Counted from the first letter of the stretch, positions 1-6,524 are shown. The stretch: 13,829 bases of DNA from JACQAI01 sp035507915 (GCA_035507915.1 DATJNS010000221.1:1-13829), one strand, 5' to 3'. Translations and numbers: made by a program. Notes: generated by a model from the letters alone, not told the origin.

Positions 1-137
1 AAATGCACGTCAAGATCCCGACCTTGCCGGCCGCGGAGGCCCGCGCCCTGGTGCAGGAGACGCACGACAAGATCTGTCCCTACAGCCACGCCACGCGCGG
101 CAACATCGACTTCGCGCTCGAGGTCGAGGGCGCCTGA
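1..137 (+). CDS. Organic hydroperoxide resistance protein (Ohr/OsmC family), 3' end only
   Basis: Only the C-terminal ~45 residues are in the window; the gene continues to the left, and the reading frame enters at base 3. The visible peptide contains CPYSHATRGNID, which matches the C-terminal signature of Ohr/OsmC thiol peroxidases. In that family the CPYS cysteine is one of the two redox-active cysteines that reduce organic hydroperoxides using lipoylated partners in the cytoplasm. The ATG at 3-5 is an internal methionine, not a start: the family is about 140 residues long and the peroxidatic cysteine and Arg region must lie upstream. The gene ends at TGA 135-137 and converges on the flavin oxidoreductase gene. 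Ohr and OsmC subgroups cannot be separated with full certainty from this fragment, but the TRGNID string favours Ohr. Confidence 0.85.
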   Translation, partial: MHVKIPTLPAAEARALVQETHDKICPYSHATRGNIDFALEVEGA

Positions 138-196
138 TCCAGAGCAACTCAAGGAAAGGGTCCCCCGTCCATGACGCCATGGTCGGGCGCCGCAGC

Positions 197-232
197 TCAT
201 GTCGCTTGTGTCGCACATCTTTCGCGACATGA
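197..232. repeat. Perfect 9-bp inverted repeat (TCATGTCGC / GCGACATGA)
   Basis: TCATGTCGC at 197-205 is repeated as its exact reverse complement at 224-232, with an 18-nt spacer. The spacer itself holds an 11-bp palindrome, TGTGTCGCACA (207-217). The hexamer TGTCGC occurs at 200-205, 209-214 and 246-251, and inverted at 224-229. Because it lies between convergent genes it could fold as a bidirectional transcript-end hairpin; the repeated hexamers would also suit a protein-binding site. The sequence alone does not decide between these. Confidence 0.5.
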
Positions 233-294
233 CCAGGGGCGCTCGTGTCGCCGGACCGCCCCAGACGAGCGCGAAAGGCGGACCTTGCGAAAGC

Positions 295-316
295 CGGAGC
301 GGGCGGGGCGCCTCCG
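295..316 (-). terminator. Possible GC-rich hairpin after the flavin oxidoreductase gene
   Basis: Read on the minus strand, the bases right after the TGA can pair CGGA-GCG with CGC-TCCG, with one bulged G and a 7-nt loop. There is no following run of T, so this is a weak terminator candidate. It could instead act as a 3'-end stabilising structure. Confidence 0.25.
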
Positions 317-1504
317 TCAGTCCGCGGCCGCCGCGGCTTTCCGACTCTGGAACGCCGGCATGACCTCCTTGGCGAAGCGCTCGAGCTGCTCGAGCGCGGT
401 CGCGAGCGGCGTGCCGAGCGGCATCGTGCAGATCACGCGATCGAGCCCCGGGTAGCGCTGCTCGACCCGCTTCAGGGTCTCGATGATGTCGGCCGGCGTC
501 CCGGCGAGGAAGCCGCCCGCTGCCACGGCGTCCTCGATGGTCGGCAGCTTGACGCCGGCGGCGCGCGCGGGATCGCGCATCGCCTCGATCTGCTCGTCGG
601 TCAGCGCGCGCACCAGGCGCAGCTCCCCGAACATCTTCATGTTCTCCTCGTAGTACTTCGCCGCCTTGCGCATCGCCGCCTCGCGGCTCTCCGCGATGCA
701 GAACTGGAAGCCGATCGCCAGGCGCTCGCCGAGAGCGAGCTGAACGCCGCGGCGCGCGTAGGCCGACTGGAATCCCTTCATGTGGCGTTCGACCGCGCCG
801 CCTTCGGCCGAGCCGCCGCCGATCACGCCCGAGATGCCGTACTTCGCCATGAAGTCGAACGCGCGGTCGGTGCCGCTCTGAATCGGCTGCCAGCATTCCA
901 CCGGCAGGCGCTGCGGCCGCGGCACCAGGGTGATGTCCTTGAGGATGTAGCCGCGATACGGCGTGTCGGCCGGCGGGATCGTGTAGTACTTGCCCTGGTA
1001 CGACAGGCGCTCCTCGTTGAACGCCTTGAAGATGATGTCGACCTGCTCCTCGAACAGCTCACGGTTGGCATCCTGATCGCGCAGCGGCGATCCGAAGACC
1101 TCGACCTCACGCGTATGGTAGCCGCGCGCGATGCCGAAGATGACGCGGCCGTGGCTCAGCACGTCGGCCATCGCATAGTCCTCGGCGAGCCGCAGCGGAT
1201 GCCACATCGGCGTGACGTTGAAGCCGCAGGCGATCTTCAAGTGCTTGGTGATGTTGGCGAGGTGCACCCCCATCATCAGAAGATTGGGAATGCACTCGGT
1301 GCCCTCGGGCTGGAAGTGATGCTCGGCCATCCAGAAGGCGTGGTAGCCGAGCTTGTCGAGATGCTGGGCGTAGGCCTCGGTCTTGTGCAGCACCCCGGCG
1401 AGCTCGGCGCTGGAATAGCGCCGGGAATTGATCGGCGTGCCGGTGTAGCCCGGGTTCTCCAGGTCGATCGAGCCGACATAGGAGCTGTCGAATTTCGTGA
1501 TCAT
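317..1504 (-). CDS. LLM-class flavin-dependent oxidoreductase (luciferase-like monooxygenase)
   Basis: This 395-residue protein belongs to the bacterial luciferase-like family. These enzymes are cytoplasmic TIM barrels that use FMNH2 (sometimes F420) supplied by a reductase, and many insert oxygen into small organic substrates. Family hallmarks are the early barrel segment GYHAFWMAEHHF (about residues 53-64), the LLMMGVHLANITKHLKIACG strand region (about 75-94), and LSHGRVIFGIARGYHTREVEVFG (about 116-138), where the flavin phosphate region usually sits. Length fits the family (330-400). The ATG at 1504 is preceded by GGAGG (complement of 1510-1514) at 5 nt spacing, which supports this start. 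The C-terminus ends in an alanine run. It diverges from the dioxygenase gene. The substrate is unknown; the alkanal monooxygenase-like annotation gives class only. Confidence 0.9.
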   Translation of the reverse strand: MITKFDSSYVGSIDLENPGYTGTPINSRRYSSAELAGVLHKTEAYAQHLDKLGYHAFWMAEHHFQPEGTECIPNLLMMGVHLANITKHLKIACGFNVTPMWHPLRLAEDYAMADVLSHGRVIFGIARGYHTREVEVFGSPLRDQDANRELFEEQVDIIFKAFNEERLSYQGKYYTIPPADTPYRGYILKDITLVPRPQRLPVECWQPIQSGTDRAFDFMAKYGISGVIGGGSAEGGAVERHMKGFQSAYARRGVQLALGERLAIGFQFCIAESREAAMRKAAKYYEENMKMFGELRLVRALTDEQIEAMRDPARAAGVKLPTIEDAVAAGGFLAGTPADIIETLKRVEQRYPGLDRVICTMPLGTPLATALEQLERFAKEVMPAFQSRKAAAAAD

Positions 1505-1579
1505 GGCGTCCTCCCCGGCCTCGCGCGCCGGCCCATCTCTCGATTAGACGACAAGGGTGGGCCATTTTGCCGGGACGGT

Positions 1580-1593
1580 GCAAGGCTCCTTGC
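1580..1593. promoter_or_regulatory. 14-bp palindrome GCAAGGCTCCTTGC, candidate operator
   Basis: The arms GCAAGG and CCTTGC are perfect reverse complements around a central CT. The site ends three bases before the TACAAT hexamer and lies 40 bp upstream of the dioxygenase ATG, within the shared divergent promoter region. Its position would let a bound dimeric regulator (GntR-, LysR- or TetR-type) affect one or both genes. No regulator gene is in the window, so the binding protein is unknown. Confidence 0.4.
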
Positions 1594-1620
1594 CCTACAA
1601 TGCCCTCGATTGCGACAGAG

Positions 1621-1625
1621 GGAGG
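1621..1625 (+). promoter_or_regulatory. Shine-Dalgarno sequence of the dioxygenase gene
   Basis: GGAGG lies 7 nt before the ATG at 1633 and sits in the longer purine run GAGGGAGG. It fixes the start of the dioxygenase and is the strongest ribosome binding site in the window. Confidence 0.75.
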
Positions 1626-1632
1626 ATGATCC

Positions 1633-2490
1633 ATGGCGACGGTCACGACCGCCGCGCTGGCACTCCGGCCGTTGAGCCCGGCGCTGGGCACCGAGGTGCT
1701 CGGACTCGACCTGTCCCACCCGCTCGACGACGCCACGCTCGCCTGGGTGGAGCGCGCCTTCGCCGACCACCCCGTGCTGGTGTTCCGCAACCAGAGCCTG
1801 AGCGCCGCGCAGCTCGCCGCGTTCGGCGCACGCTTCGGCACCCCGCGCCCGCACACGCTGGCGAGCTACCGCTATCCGGGCTGCCCCGAAGTGTCGTGGC
1901 TGCGCAACGTCGACGAGGCGGGCAAGATCGACTGGTATGGCGTCAAGCGCGCCACCGACTGGCACACCGACTCGACGTTCGAGGAGACGCTGCCGCGGCT
2001 CGCCATGCTGCACGCGCTCGAGGTGCCGTCGGAGAAGGGCGGCACGGTGTTCGCCGACATGCGCGCGGCCTACGACACGCTGTCCGACGCCATGAAGCAG
2101 CGGCTCGCGACGTTGACGGGCCTGCATGGCCGCACCGACGGCCCGGCCGGCGTCAAGCTCTACACGCCGGAGGAAGGCAAGATGGCCGAGAAGCGCCATC
2201 CCGAACGGCACCGGCCGGCAGTGCTGCCGCATCCGGTGACCGGCCGGCCGGTGTTGTTCGTCAACCCGATGCACACGCACGGCTTCGATGGCATGGAGCG
2301 CGACGCCGCGTGGCGGCTGATCGAGGAGCTCGCCGACCACGCCACGCAAGACCGGTTCGTCTACTACCACGCCTGGCACGTCGGCGACCTCGTGATGTGG
2401 GACGAGCAAGCCACCATGCATCGCGGCGCCGGCGACTCGCGGCCCGACGAGCGCCGCGTCATGCTGCGCACGATCGTCTATCCGAACTAG
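1633..2490 (+). CDS. TauD/TfdA-family Fe(II)/2-oxoglutarate-dependent dioxygenase
   Basis: This 285-residue cytoplasmic enzyme would couple decarboxylation of 2-oxoglutarate to hydroxylation of a substrate; relatives cleave taurine, 2,4-D and other carboxylates or sulfonates. The facial triad is complete: His111 and Asp113 in WHTDSTF, and His263 in TMHRGAG. Arg279 in RRVMLRT is placed to bind the 2-oxoglutarate carboxylate. GGTVFADMRAAYDTL (137-150) is also typical of the family, as is the N-terminal LRPLSPALGTEVLGLDLS. Length is normal. The start is set by the GGAGG box. It is the only complete plus-strand gene, diverges from the flavin oxidoreductase, and its stop overlaps that of the opposing operon. 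Substrate is not predictable from motifs; a role with the neighbouring catabolic operon is inference. Confidence 0.93.
   Translation: MATVTTAALALRPLSPALGTEVLGLDLSHPLDDATLAWVERAFADHPVLVFRNQSLSAAQLAAFGARFGTPRPHTLASYRYPGCPEVSWLRNVDEAGKIDWYGVKRATDWHTDSTFEETLPRLAMLHALEVPSEKGGTVFADMRAAYDTLSDAMKQRLATLTGLHGRTDGPAGVKLYTPEEGKMAEKRHPERHRPAVLPHPVTGRPVLFVNPMHTHGFDGMERDAAWRLIEELADHATQDRFVYYHAWHVGDLVMWDEQATMHRGAGDSRPDERRVMLRTIVYPN
2487..2490. other. Shared stop codons of convergent genes (CTAG)
   Basis: The palindromic CTAG supplies TAG for the dioxygenase (2488-2490, +) and TAG for the HcnB-like gene (2487-2489, -). The two coding regions overlap by three bases, leaving no intergenic space for a terminator, so both transcripts must end inside or beyond the opposing gene. 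Confidence 0.9.
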
Positions 2491-3908
2491 CCACGCACCA
2501 CCGCACCCACTGCGCCGCCGCTCTTCGGCAGGCTCGCAAGCTCGCCGAGCGTGATCGGCTTGACGGGCGGGCGCAGGCGGTAGTGGCCGACCGCGGCGGG
2601 CGACACGCCGCGCGTCGCGGCGATCAGCTCGCTGACCGTGAGACCGCACAGCCGGCCCTGGCACGGCCCCATGCCGCAGCGCAGGAACGCCTTCAGTTGA
2701 TTGGGACCGGCGGCGCCCAGCGCGACGGCGTCGCGTACCTGGCGCGCCGTCACCTCCTCGCAGCGGCACACCACGGTGCCGTCTGCGGGCACGACCAAGG
2801 CATCCGCCGGGCGGTAGAGCGCGTCGAGGAAGCGCCGACCGCGCGTCCAGCGCTCGAGCATCGCGCGTTCGGGACCTGCCGCGCGATCGCGCTGGGCGCG
2901 ATCGATGCGGCCGAGCCGATAGGCGGCGTCGAGCGCGGCGATCCGCCCGTGCCACACGGCGGCTTCGGCGCCCGCGATGCCGGCGCCGTCGCCCGCGACC
3001 GCGGCGCCGTCGACCGCGGTGGCGCCCCACGTGTCGACCGCGGGATGGAAGCAGCGCTGGGCGTCGTCCCACACCGGCGCGACACGCGCGGCGAGCGCCA
3101 GATTGAGCTGCGGCACGACGCCCTGGTGCAGCAGCAGGAGCTCGGTCGCGAGGCGCTGCTCGGCGCCGTCGCCGCGCCGATACGAGAGCGCCCGCAGCTG
3201 CGTGTCGCCCTCGGCGCGTAACGCCGTGATGCCGCCGATCACGCGCACGCGCGCGCGCACCGCTGCAATCAGGCGCAGCCCCTTGACGGCATAGGGTGAG
3301 CGCAGGAAGCCCGGCAGATGCGGCAGCGCGCGGCCGCGGTTGTCGCGCGGCGTGGTGTCGAGCAACGCCGCGATCCGGCCGCCCGCGGCGAGATGCTGGC
3401 GCGCGAACAACCACAGCAGCGGGCCGCTGCCTGCGAGCACGATCGGCCGCTCGGCGACCAACCCGCCGGTCTTCAGGAGGATCTGCGCTGCGCCGACCGT
3501 CATGACGCCGGGCAGGGTCCAGCCGGGGATCGGCATCGGCCGCTCGAGCGCGCCGGTCGCCAGGATGACGCGGCGCGCCTGCGTCACGTGCGCGGCGCCG
3601 TCGATCGAGAGCCCGACCTCGACGCCGCGCGTCACGCTCCACACGCTGGCGCCTGGCACATAGGCGGCGCCGCTGCCGCGGAACGCGTCGACCAGCGCGG
3701 CGCCCCGCCAATAGTCGGCGCCGAGCACGGCGTGATCCCGCACCGGCGTCTCGACGATCGCGCGATGGATCTGACCGCCCGGGCTCGCCTGCTCGTCGAG
3801 CAGCACCGTGTCGACGCCGAGCGCCGCCGCGCGGGTCGCCGCCGCGAGCCCGGCCGGGCCCGCGCCGACCACCGCCAGCTCGTACGCCTCGCGCAGGGGC
3901 GCGCTCAT
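2487..3908 (-). CDS. HcnB/opine-oxidase-type alpha subunit: FAD/NAD(P)-fold oxidoreductase with BFD-like [2Fe-2S] domain
   Basis: This 473-residue protein matches the alpha subunit of heterotrimeric amine dehydrogenases (HcnB of hydrogen cyanide synthase, opine oxidase subunit A, D-hydroxyproline dehydrogenase). It has an FAD-binding GAGPAG (15-20) followed by LDEQASPGGQ, the VILATGALERP motif (114-123), a second Rossmann motif LAGSGPLLWLFA (158-169), and AGDGAGIAGAEAA (305-317). A C-terminal BFD-like domain carries Cys381, Cys383, Cys411 and Cys416 (C-x-C-x27-C-x4-C) for a [2Fe-2S] cluster. The start chosen is the ATG at 3908, which overlaps the upstream stop as ATGA; a longer in-frame extension to 4022 lies inside the upstream gene and has no homology. 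It is the last gene of the operon and would pass electrons from the FAD subunit to an acceptor. Confidence 0.92.
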   Translation of the reverse strand: MSAPLREAYELAVVGAGPAGLAAATRAAALGVDTVLLDEQASPGGQIHRAIVETPVRDHAVLGADYWRGAALVDAFRGSGAAYVPGASVWSVTRGVEVGLSIDGAAHVTQARRVILATGALERPMPIPGWTLPGVMTVGAAQILLKTGGLVAERPIVLAGSGPLLWLFARQHLAAGGRIAALLDTTPRDNRGRALPHLPGFLRSPYAVKGLRLIAAVRARVRVIGGITALRAEGDTQLRALSYRRGDGAEQRLATELLLLHQGVVPQLNLALAARVAPVWDDAQRCFHPAVDTWGATAVDGAAVAGDGAGIAGAEAAVWHGRIAALDAAYRLGRIDRAQRDRAAGPERAMLERWTRGRRFLDALYRPADALVVPADGTVVCRCEEVTARQVRDAVALGAAGPNQLKAFLRCGMGPCQGRLCGLTVSELIAATRGVSPAAVGHYRLRPPVKPITLGELASLPKSGGAVGAVVRG

Positions 3909-4201
3909 CGGCCGGCCGCGCGCTTGCCGCGCTGGGTGTCGACCCGCATGCCGTCGCGCACGCGCGTGAGACACGCCTGGCGGCTGCCCTGCCCGTCGAT
4001 CGTCACCAGGCAGTCGAAGCACACGCCCATCAGGCAGTAGGGCGCGCGCGGCACGCCGCCCACCGGCGTGGTGCGGCAGGTGACGATGCCGGCGGCGAGC
4101 AGCGCGGCGGCGACCGAGTCGCCGGCACGCGCCGCGATCGACTGCCCGTCGATCGTCAGCGCGACGGTCGGCGACGCCGCGTCAGGCAGCCGCCGGAACA
4201 T
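3905..4201 (-). CDS. HcnA-like (2Fe-2S)-binding small (gamma) subunit
   Basis: This small 98-residue protein resembles the ferredoxin-like subunit of hydrogen cyanide synthase, opine oxidases and D-hydroxyproline dehydrogenase. The cluster-binding cysteines are clear: Cys56-x4-Cys61-x2-Cys64-x12-Cys77 in YCLMGVCFDCLVTIDG followed by QAC. The N-terminal VALTIDGQSIAARAGDSVAA is the usual beta-grasp start. The ATG at 4201 is the only methionine compatible with the family length; it lies inside the end of the upstream FAD subunit gene, giving a 20-bp overlap. The stop overlaps the next start as ATGA (3905-3908). No strong ribosome binding site is visible, so translation is probably coupled to the upstream gene. 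Its role would be electron transfer inside the trimer. Confidence 0.9.
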   Translation of the reverse strand: MFRRLPDAASPTVALTIDGQSIAARAGDSVAAALLAAGIVTCRTTPVGGVPRAPYCLMGVCFDCLVTIDGQGSRQACLTRVRDGMRVDTQRGKRAAGR

Positions 4202-5309
4202 CGAACCGCTTGGCGCTGAACGGCGCGAGCACGGGCGCGAGATCGCCGGCCTTGAGCATCTCGGGCAGCACGAGCGCGTGGTTGGCCGCCAAGGTGACAC
4301 CGCTGTGGCAGGTCGCCACGAACGCGCCCGGATGGTCGGCCGACTGGTCGTAGATCGGGAAGCCGTCGCGCGTCATCACGCGCAGGGCCGCCCACGTGCG
4401 CACGACGTTGACGCGCGCGAGCAGCGGCAACATGCGGACCGCGCGCTCCGCGATGGTCGAGACCACGCCCAGCCCGACCGTGTCGTCGAAGCCGGCCTCC
4501 TCGACCGAGTCGCCCATCAGGATGCTGCCCTCGTCGGTCTGGCGGATCGTCGTGATCGGATGATGGAGGAACGGTGCGACGCGCTCGGTGGCGACGATCT
4601 GGCCGCGTTGCGGCCGGATCGGCGCGTCGAGCCCGACCATCGGTGCCAGGCGCGGATTGCCGTTGCCGGCGGCGAGCACGACCTTGGCCGCATGCACCGT
4701 GCCGCCGGCGGTCTGCAACGCGAAGCCGCCGCCGGCCTGCGGCATGATCGTGTCGACCATGTGGTTGGCGAGATAGGTCGCGCCGTGACGCTGCAGACCG
4801 AAGTGCAGCGCGCGCAACAGGCGCAGCGAGTTGCAGTGGCCGTCGAGCGGGCAGTAGCTGGCGCCCGCCACCTCGGGGCCGATCTCGGGGATCAGCGCCG
4901 CGGTCGCGCGGTGGTCGAGCATCTCGTACGGATACGGCACCATGTCGGGCTGGTTGTGCAGGCGCATGAAATAGTTCTGCCGCGCCGACAGCTCCGCGTC
5001 CGACAGGCACAGATGCAGGCCGCCCGGGCGCTGGAACGCGACGTCGAGCCCGGTCTCGCCGCGCAGGATCTCGGCGAAGCCCGCCCAGCCGTCGGACGAC
5101 CGCTTGGTCCAGGCGGCGTAGGGCGCCAGGCCGAGGCCCTTGCTCTGCACCCAGACGAGCGCGAAGTTGCCGCGCGACGCACGATAGGCGACGTCGCCCT
5201 CGTCGAGCACCGCGACGCGCTCGCCCAGCCGAGCCAGCCCCCAGCCGATCGCCGCGCCGACCAGCCCGCCGCCGATCACCGCCACGTCGTAGTCGCGCGC
5301 CGGAGCCAT
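4182..5309 (-). CDS. DadA/HcnC-like FAD-dependent amine or amino-acid dehydrogenase, beta subunit
   Basis: This 375-residue protein belongs to the D-amino-acid oxidase (DAO) superfamily and would be the catalytic, substrate-oxidising subunit of the trimer. The dinucleotide motif IGGGLVG is at 12-18 with the ribose-binding acid in VLDEGDV (35-40). ASRGNFALVWVQSKG (44-58) is the segment seen in opine oxidase B, HcnC and hydroxyproline dehydrogenase beta subunits. VVLAAGNGNPRL (210-221), RPQRGQIVATE (232-242) and the C-terminal CHSGVTLAANHA (334-345) complete the FAD-binding fold. The ATG at 5309 is 11 bp after the racemase-like gene's stop; a long upstream extension in this frame has no homology. 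No membrane segment or signal peptide is seen. The true substrate (opine, D-hydroxyproline, sarcosine-like or other secondary amine) cannot be assigned. Confidence 0.9.
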   Translation of the reverse strand: MAPARDYDVAVIGGGLVGAAIGWGLARLGERVAVLDEGDVAYRASRGNFALVWVQSKGLGLAPYAAWTKRSSDGWAGFAEILRGETGLDVAFQRPGGLHLCLSDAELSARQNYFMRLHNQPDMVPYPYEMLDHRATAALIPEIGPEVAGASYCPLDGHCNSLRLLRALHFGLQRHGATYLANHMVDTIMPQAGGGFALQTAGGTVHAAKVVLAAGNGNPRLAPMVGLDAPIRPQRGQIVATERVAPFLHHPITTIRQTDEGSILMGDSVEEAGFDDTVGLGVVSTIAERAVRMLPLLARVNVVRTWAALRVMTRDGFPIYDQSADHPGAFVATCHSGVTLAANHALVLPEMLKAGDLAPVLAPFSAKRFDVPAAA

Positions 5310-5320
5310 CGATGCGCCCG

Positions 5321-6475
5321 TCAGGCCGTCGCGCGGGCGATCACGCCGCTCTGGCGCAGCGGCGCCAGGCGCGCCGGCGACAGGCCCCACGGCGCGAGGT
5401 CGGAGTCGGTCGCGCTGCCGGGCGCCGCGGGCGCTGTCGGCCGGCCCGACGGCGTGCGGCTGAAGCGCGGCGCCGGCGCCGGCTGCACGACGCCGTCGAC
5501 CTCGACGAAGGTGCCGCGCGCGCGGTTGTGCGGATGCGCCGGCGCCTCGCTGATCGACAGCACCGGCGCGAAGCAGGCGTCGCTGCCCTCGAGCCGCCGG
5601 CACCACTCGGCCTGGCTGCGTCCCTTGATGCGCGCGGCGACCGCGCGCTTGATCGCGGGCCAGTTGGCGCGGTCGGCGACGTCGGGCAGCGCCGCCTCGT
5701 CGATCTCGAGCAGGCGATAGAGCTCGCTGCGGAACTTGGGCTCGATCGGCGCCAGCGAGACGTACCTGCCGTCGGCGCATTCGTAGACGTCGTAGAACGG
5801 CGCGCCGGAATCGAGGATGTTCTCGCCGCGCCGGTCGCTCACGACGCCGGCTGCGGACAGACCGAAGAACGACGTCATCAGCGATGCCGCGCCGTCGACC
5901 ATCGCGGCGTCGACCACCTGGCCCTTGCCCGAGCGCTGGCACTCGAGCAGCGCCGCGACCACGCCGAGCGCAAGGTAGAGCGCGCCGCCGCCGAAATCGC
6001 CGACCAGGTTGAGCGGCGGGGTCGGCGGCTGACCGGCACGGCCGATCGCATGCAGCGCGCCGACCAGGGCGATGTAGTTGAGATCGTGGCCGGCGCCGGC
6101 GGCGAGCGGCCCGTCCTGGCCCCAGCCGGTCATGCGGCCGTAGACCAGGCGCGGATTGCGCGCCAGGCAGGGCTCGGGCCCAAGGCCGAGGCGCTCCATC
6201 GTGCCGGGCCGGAAGCCCTCGATCAGCGCGTCCGCGGCGGCGACCAGGTCGAGCGCGAGCGCGACGCCCTCGGGGCGCTTCAGGTCGACGCCGAGCGAGG
6301 GGCGCGAGCGATGCAGCAGCTGCAGGTGCTCGGGAATCTGGACGCCGAGCCCGCTCGGCCCCGTGCGGTCGAGCCGCAGCACGGCGGCGCCCATGTCGGC
6401 GAGCAGCATGGCGGCCATCGGCGCCGGGCCGATGCCCGCGAACTCGATGATGCGAAAGCCGGTCAGCGGTCCCAT
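5321..6475 (-). CDS. Alpha-methylacyl-CoA racemase-like protein (CaiB/BaiF, family III CoA-transferase fold)
   Basis: This 384-residue cytoplasmic enzyme has the family III CoA-transferase/racemase fold. It begins with the typical GFRIIEFAGIGPAPMAAMLLADMGA. His130 and Asp131 lie in AGHDLNY, Asp160 in LVGDFGGG and Glu245 in IEPKF. These match by position the catalytic residues of the Mycobacterium tuberculosis racemase MCR (His126, Asp156, Glu241, as I recall them), each offset by four. This supports racemisation of 2-methyl-branched acyl-CoA over pure CoA transfer, although the fold is shared and automatic annotation usually says CoA transferase. An AGGAG box (complement of 6483-6487) sits 7 nt before the ATG. 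It lies 49 bp after the transporter ATPase gene and 11 bp before the dehydrogenase genes, so it is probably co-transcribed. Confidence 0.88.
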   Translation of the reverse strand: MGPLTGFRIIEFAGIGPAPMAAMLLADMGAAVLRLDRTGPSGLGVQIPEHLQLLHRSRPSLGVDLKRPEGVALALDLVAAADALIEGFRPGTMERLGLGPEPCLARNPRLVYGRMTGWGQDGPLAAGAGHDLNYIALVGALHAIGRAGQPPTPPLNLVGDFGGGALYLALGVVAALLECQRSGKGQVVDAAMVDGAASLMTSFFGLSAAGVVSDRRGENILDSGAPFYDVYECADGRYVSLAPIEPKFRSELYRLLEIDEAALPDVADRANWPAIKRAVAARIKGRSQAEWCRRLEGSDACFAPVLSISEAPAHPHNRARGTFVEVDGVVQPAPAPRFSRTPSGRPTAPAAPGSATDSDLAPWGLSPARLAPLRQSGVIARATA

Positions 6476-6482
6476 GACCCCA

Positions 6483-6487
6483 CTCCT
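6483..6487 (-). promoter_or_regulatory. Shine-Dalgarno sequence of the racemase-like gene
   Basis: On the minus strand AGGAG is 7 nt from the ATG at 6475. The gap in which it lies (6476-6524) is the longest in the minus-strand operon. I see no convincing promoter or terminator in it, so the transporter and enzyme genes are likely on one transcript. Confidence 0.55.
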
Positions 6488-6524
6488 GCGGTCCCTTTGG
6501 CGGCGCGCGCGGGCGCGAACCGTC

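Larger units (their letters stand above)
138..316. other. Convergent intergenic region with clustered TGTCGC motifs; no gene seen
   Basis: This stretch separates the stop of the Ohr gene (+) from the stop of the flavin oxidoreductase (-). No reading frame here has coding character or homology I recognise. It holds a small CCATG/CATGG inverted repeat (169-182), the larger inverted repeat described separately (197-232), and a GC-rich imperfect hairpin (295-316) directly after the oxidoreductase stop. None is followed by a clear T-tract in either direction, so classical intrinsic terminators are not evident. Confidence 0.6.
1505..1632. promoter_or_regulatory. Divergent promoter region between flavin oxidoreductase and dioxygenase genes
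   Basis: These 128 bp must carry the promoters of both divergent genes. A TACAAT hexamer at 1596-1601 is a plausible -10 element for the dioxygenase, but the only TTG-type -35 candidate (TTGCCG, 1567-1572) is 23 nt away, too far for a standard sigma-70 promoter; an activator-dependent promoter is possible. No convincing promoter pair was found for the minus-strand gene. The palindrome at 1580-1593 lies between the two. Confidence 0.45.

Noticed and set aside
1567..1601. TTGCCG and TACAAT as a sigma-70 promoter for the dioxygenase
   Set aside because: The 23-nt spacing is too long for a standard promoter; only the -10-like element is kept as a tentative note.
245..1675. 476-codon plus-strand frame opposite the flavin oxidoreductase gene
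   Set aside because: Antisense shadow of a clearly recognised gene in GC-rich DNA; Arg/Ala/Asp-rich composition with no family motifs.
1501..3711. 736-codon minus-strand frame across the dioxygenase and HcnB-like genes
   Set aside because: Runs antisense to the dioxygenase and out of frame with the HcnB-like gene; very Arg/Ala-rich, no domain, no plausible start.
3909..4022. N-terminal extension of the HcnB-like protein by 38 residues
   Set aside because: It lies within the small Fe-S subunit gene, lacks homology and ignores the ATGA start overlap.
2487..5309. Assignment of the trio as hydrogen cyanide synthase (hcnABC)
   Set aside because: Motifs are shared by several amine dehydrogenases, the gene order differs from hcnABC and the neighbours are catabolic and transport genes, so a specific symbol is not justified.
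4068..5720. 550-codon plus-strand frame opposite the dehydrogenase genes
   Set aside because: Composition typical of a GC-skew shadow; the opposite strand encodes intact DAO and ferredoxin-like motifs.
5310..5942. N-terminal extension of the DadA-like protein by 211 residues
   Set aside because: It overlaps the racemase-like gene in another frame and is Arg-rich without motifs; the Rossmann motif starts a few residues after the ATG at 5309.
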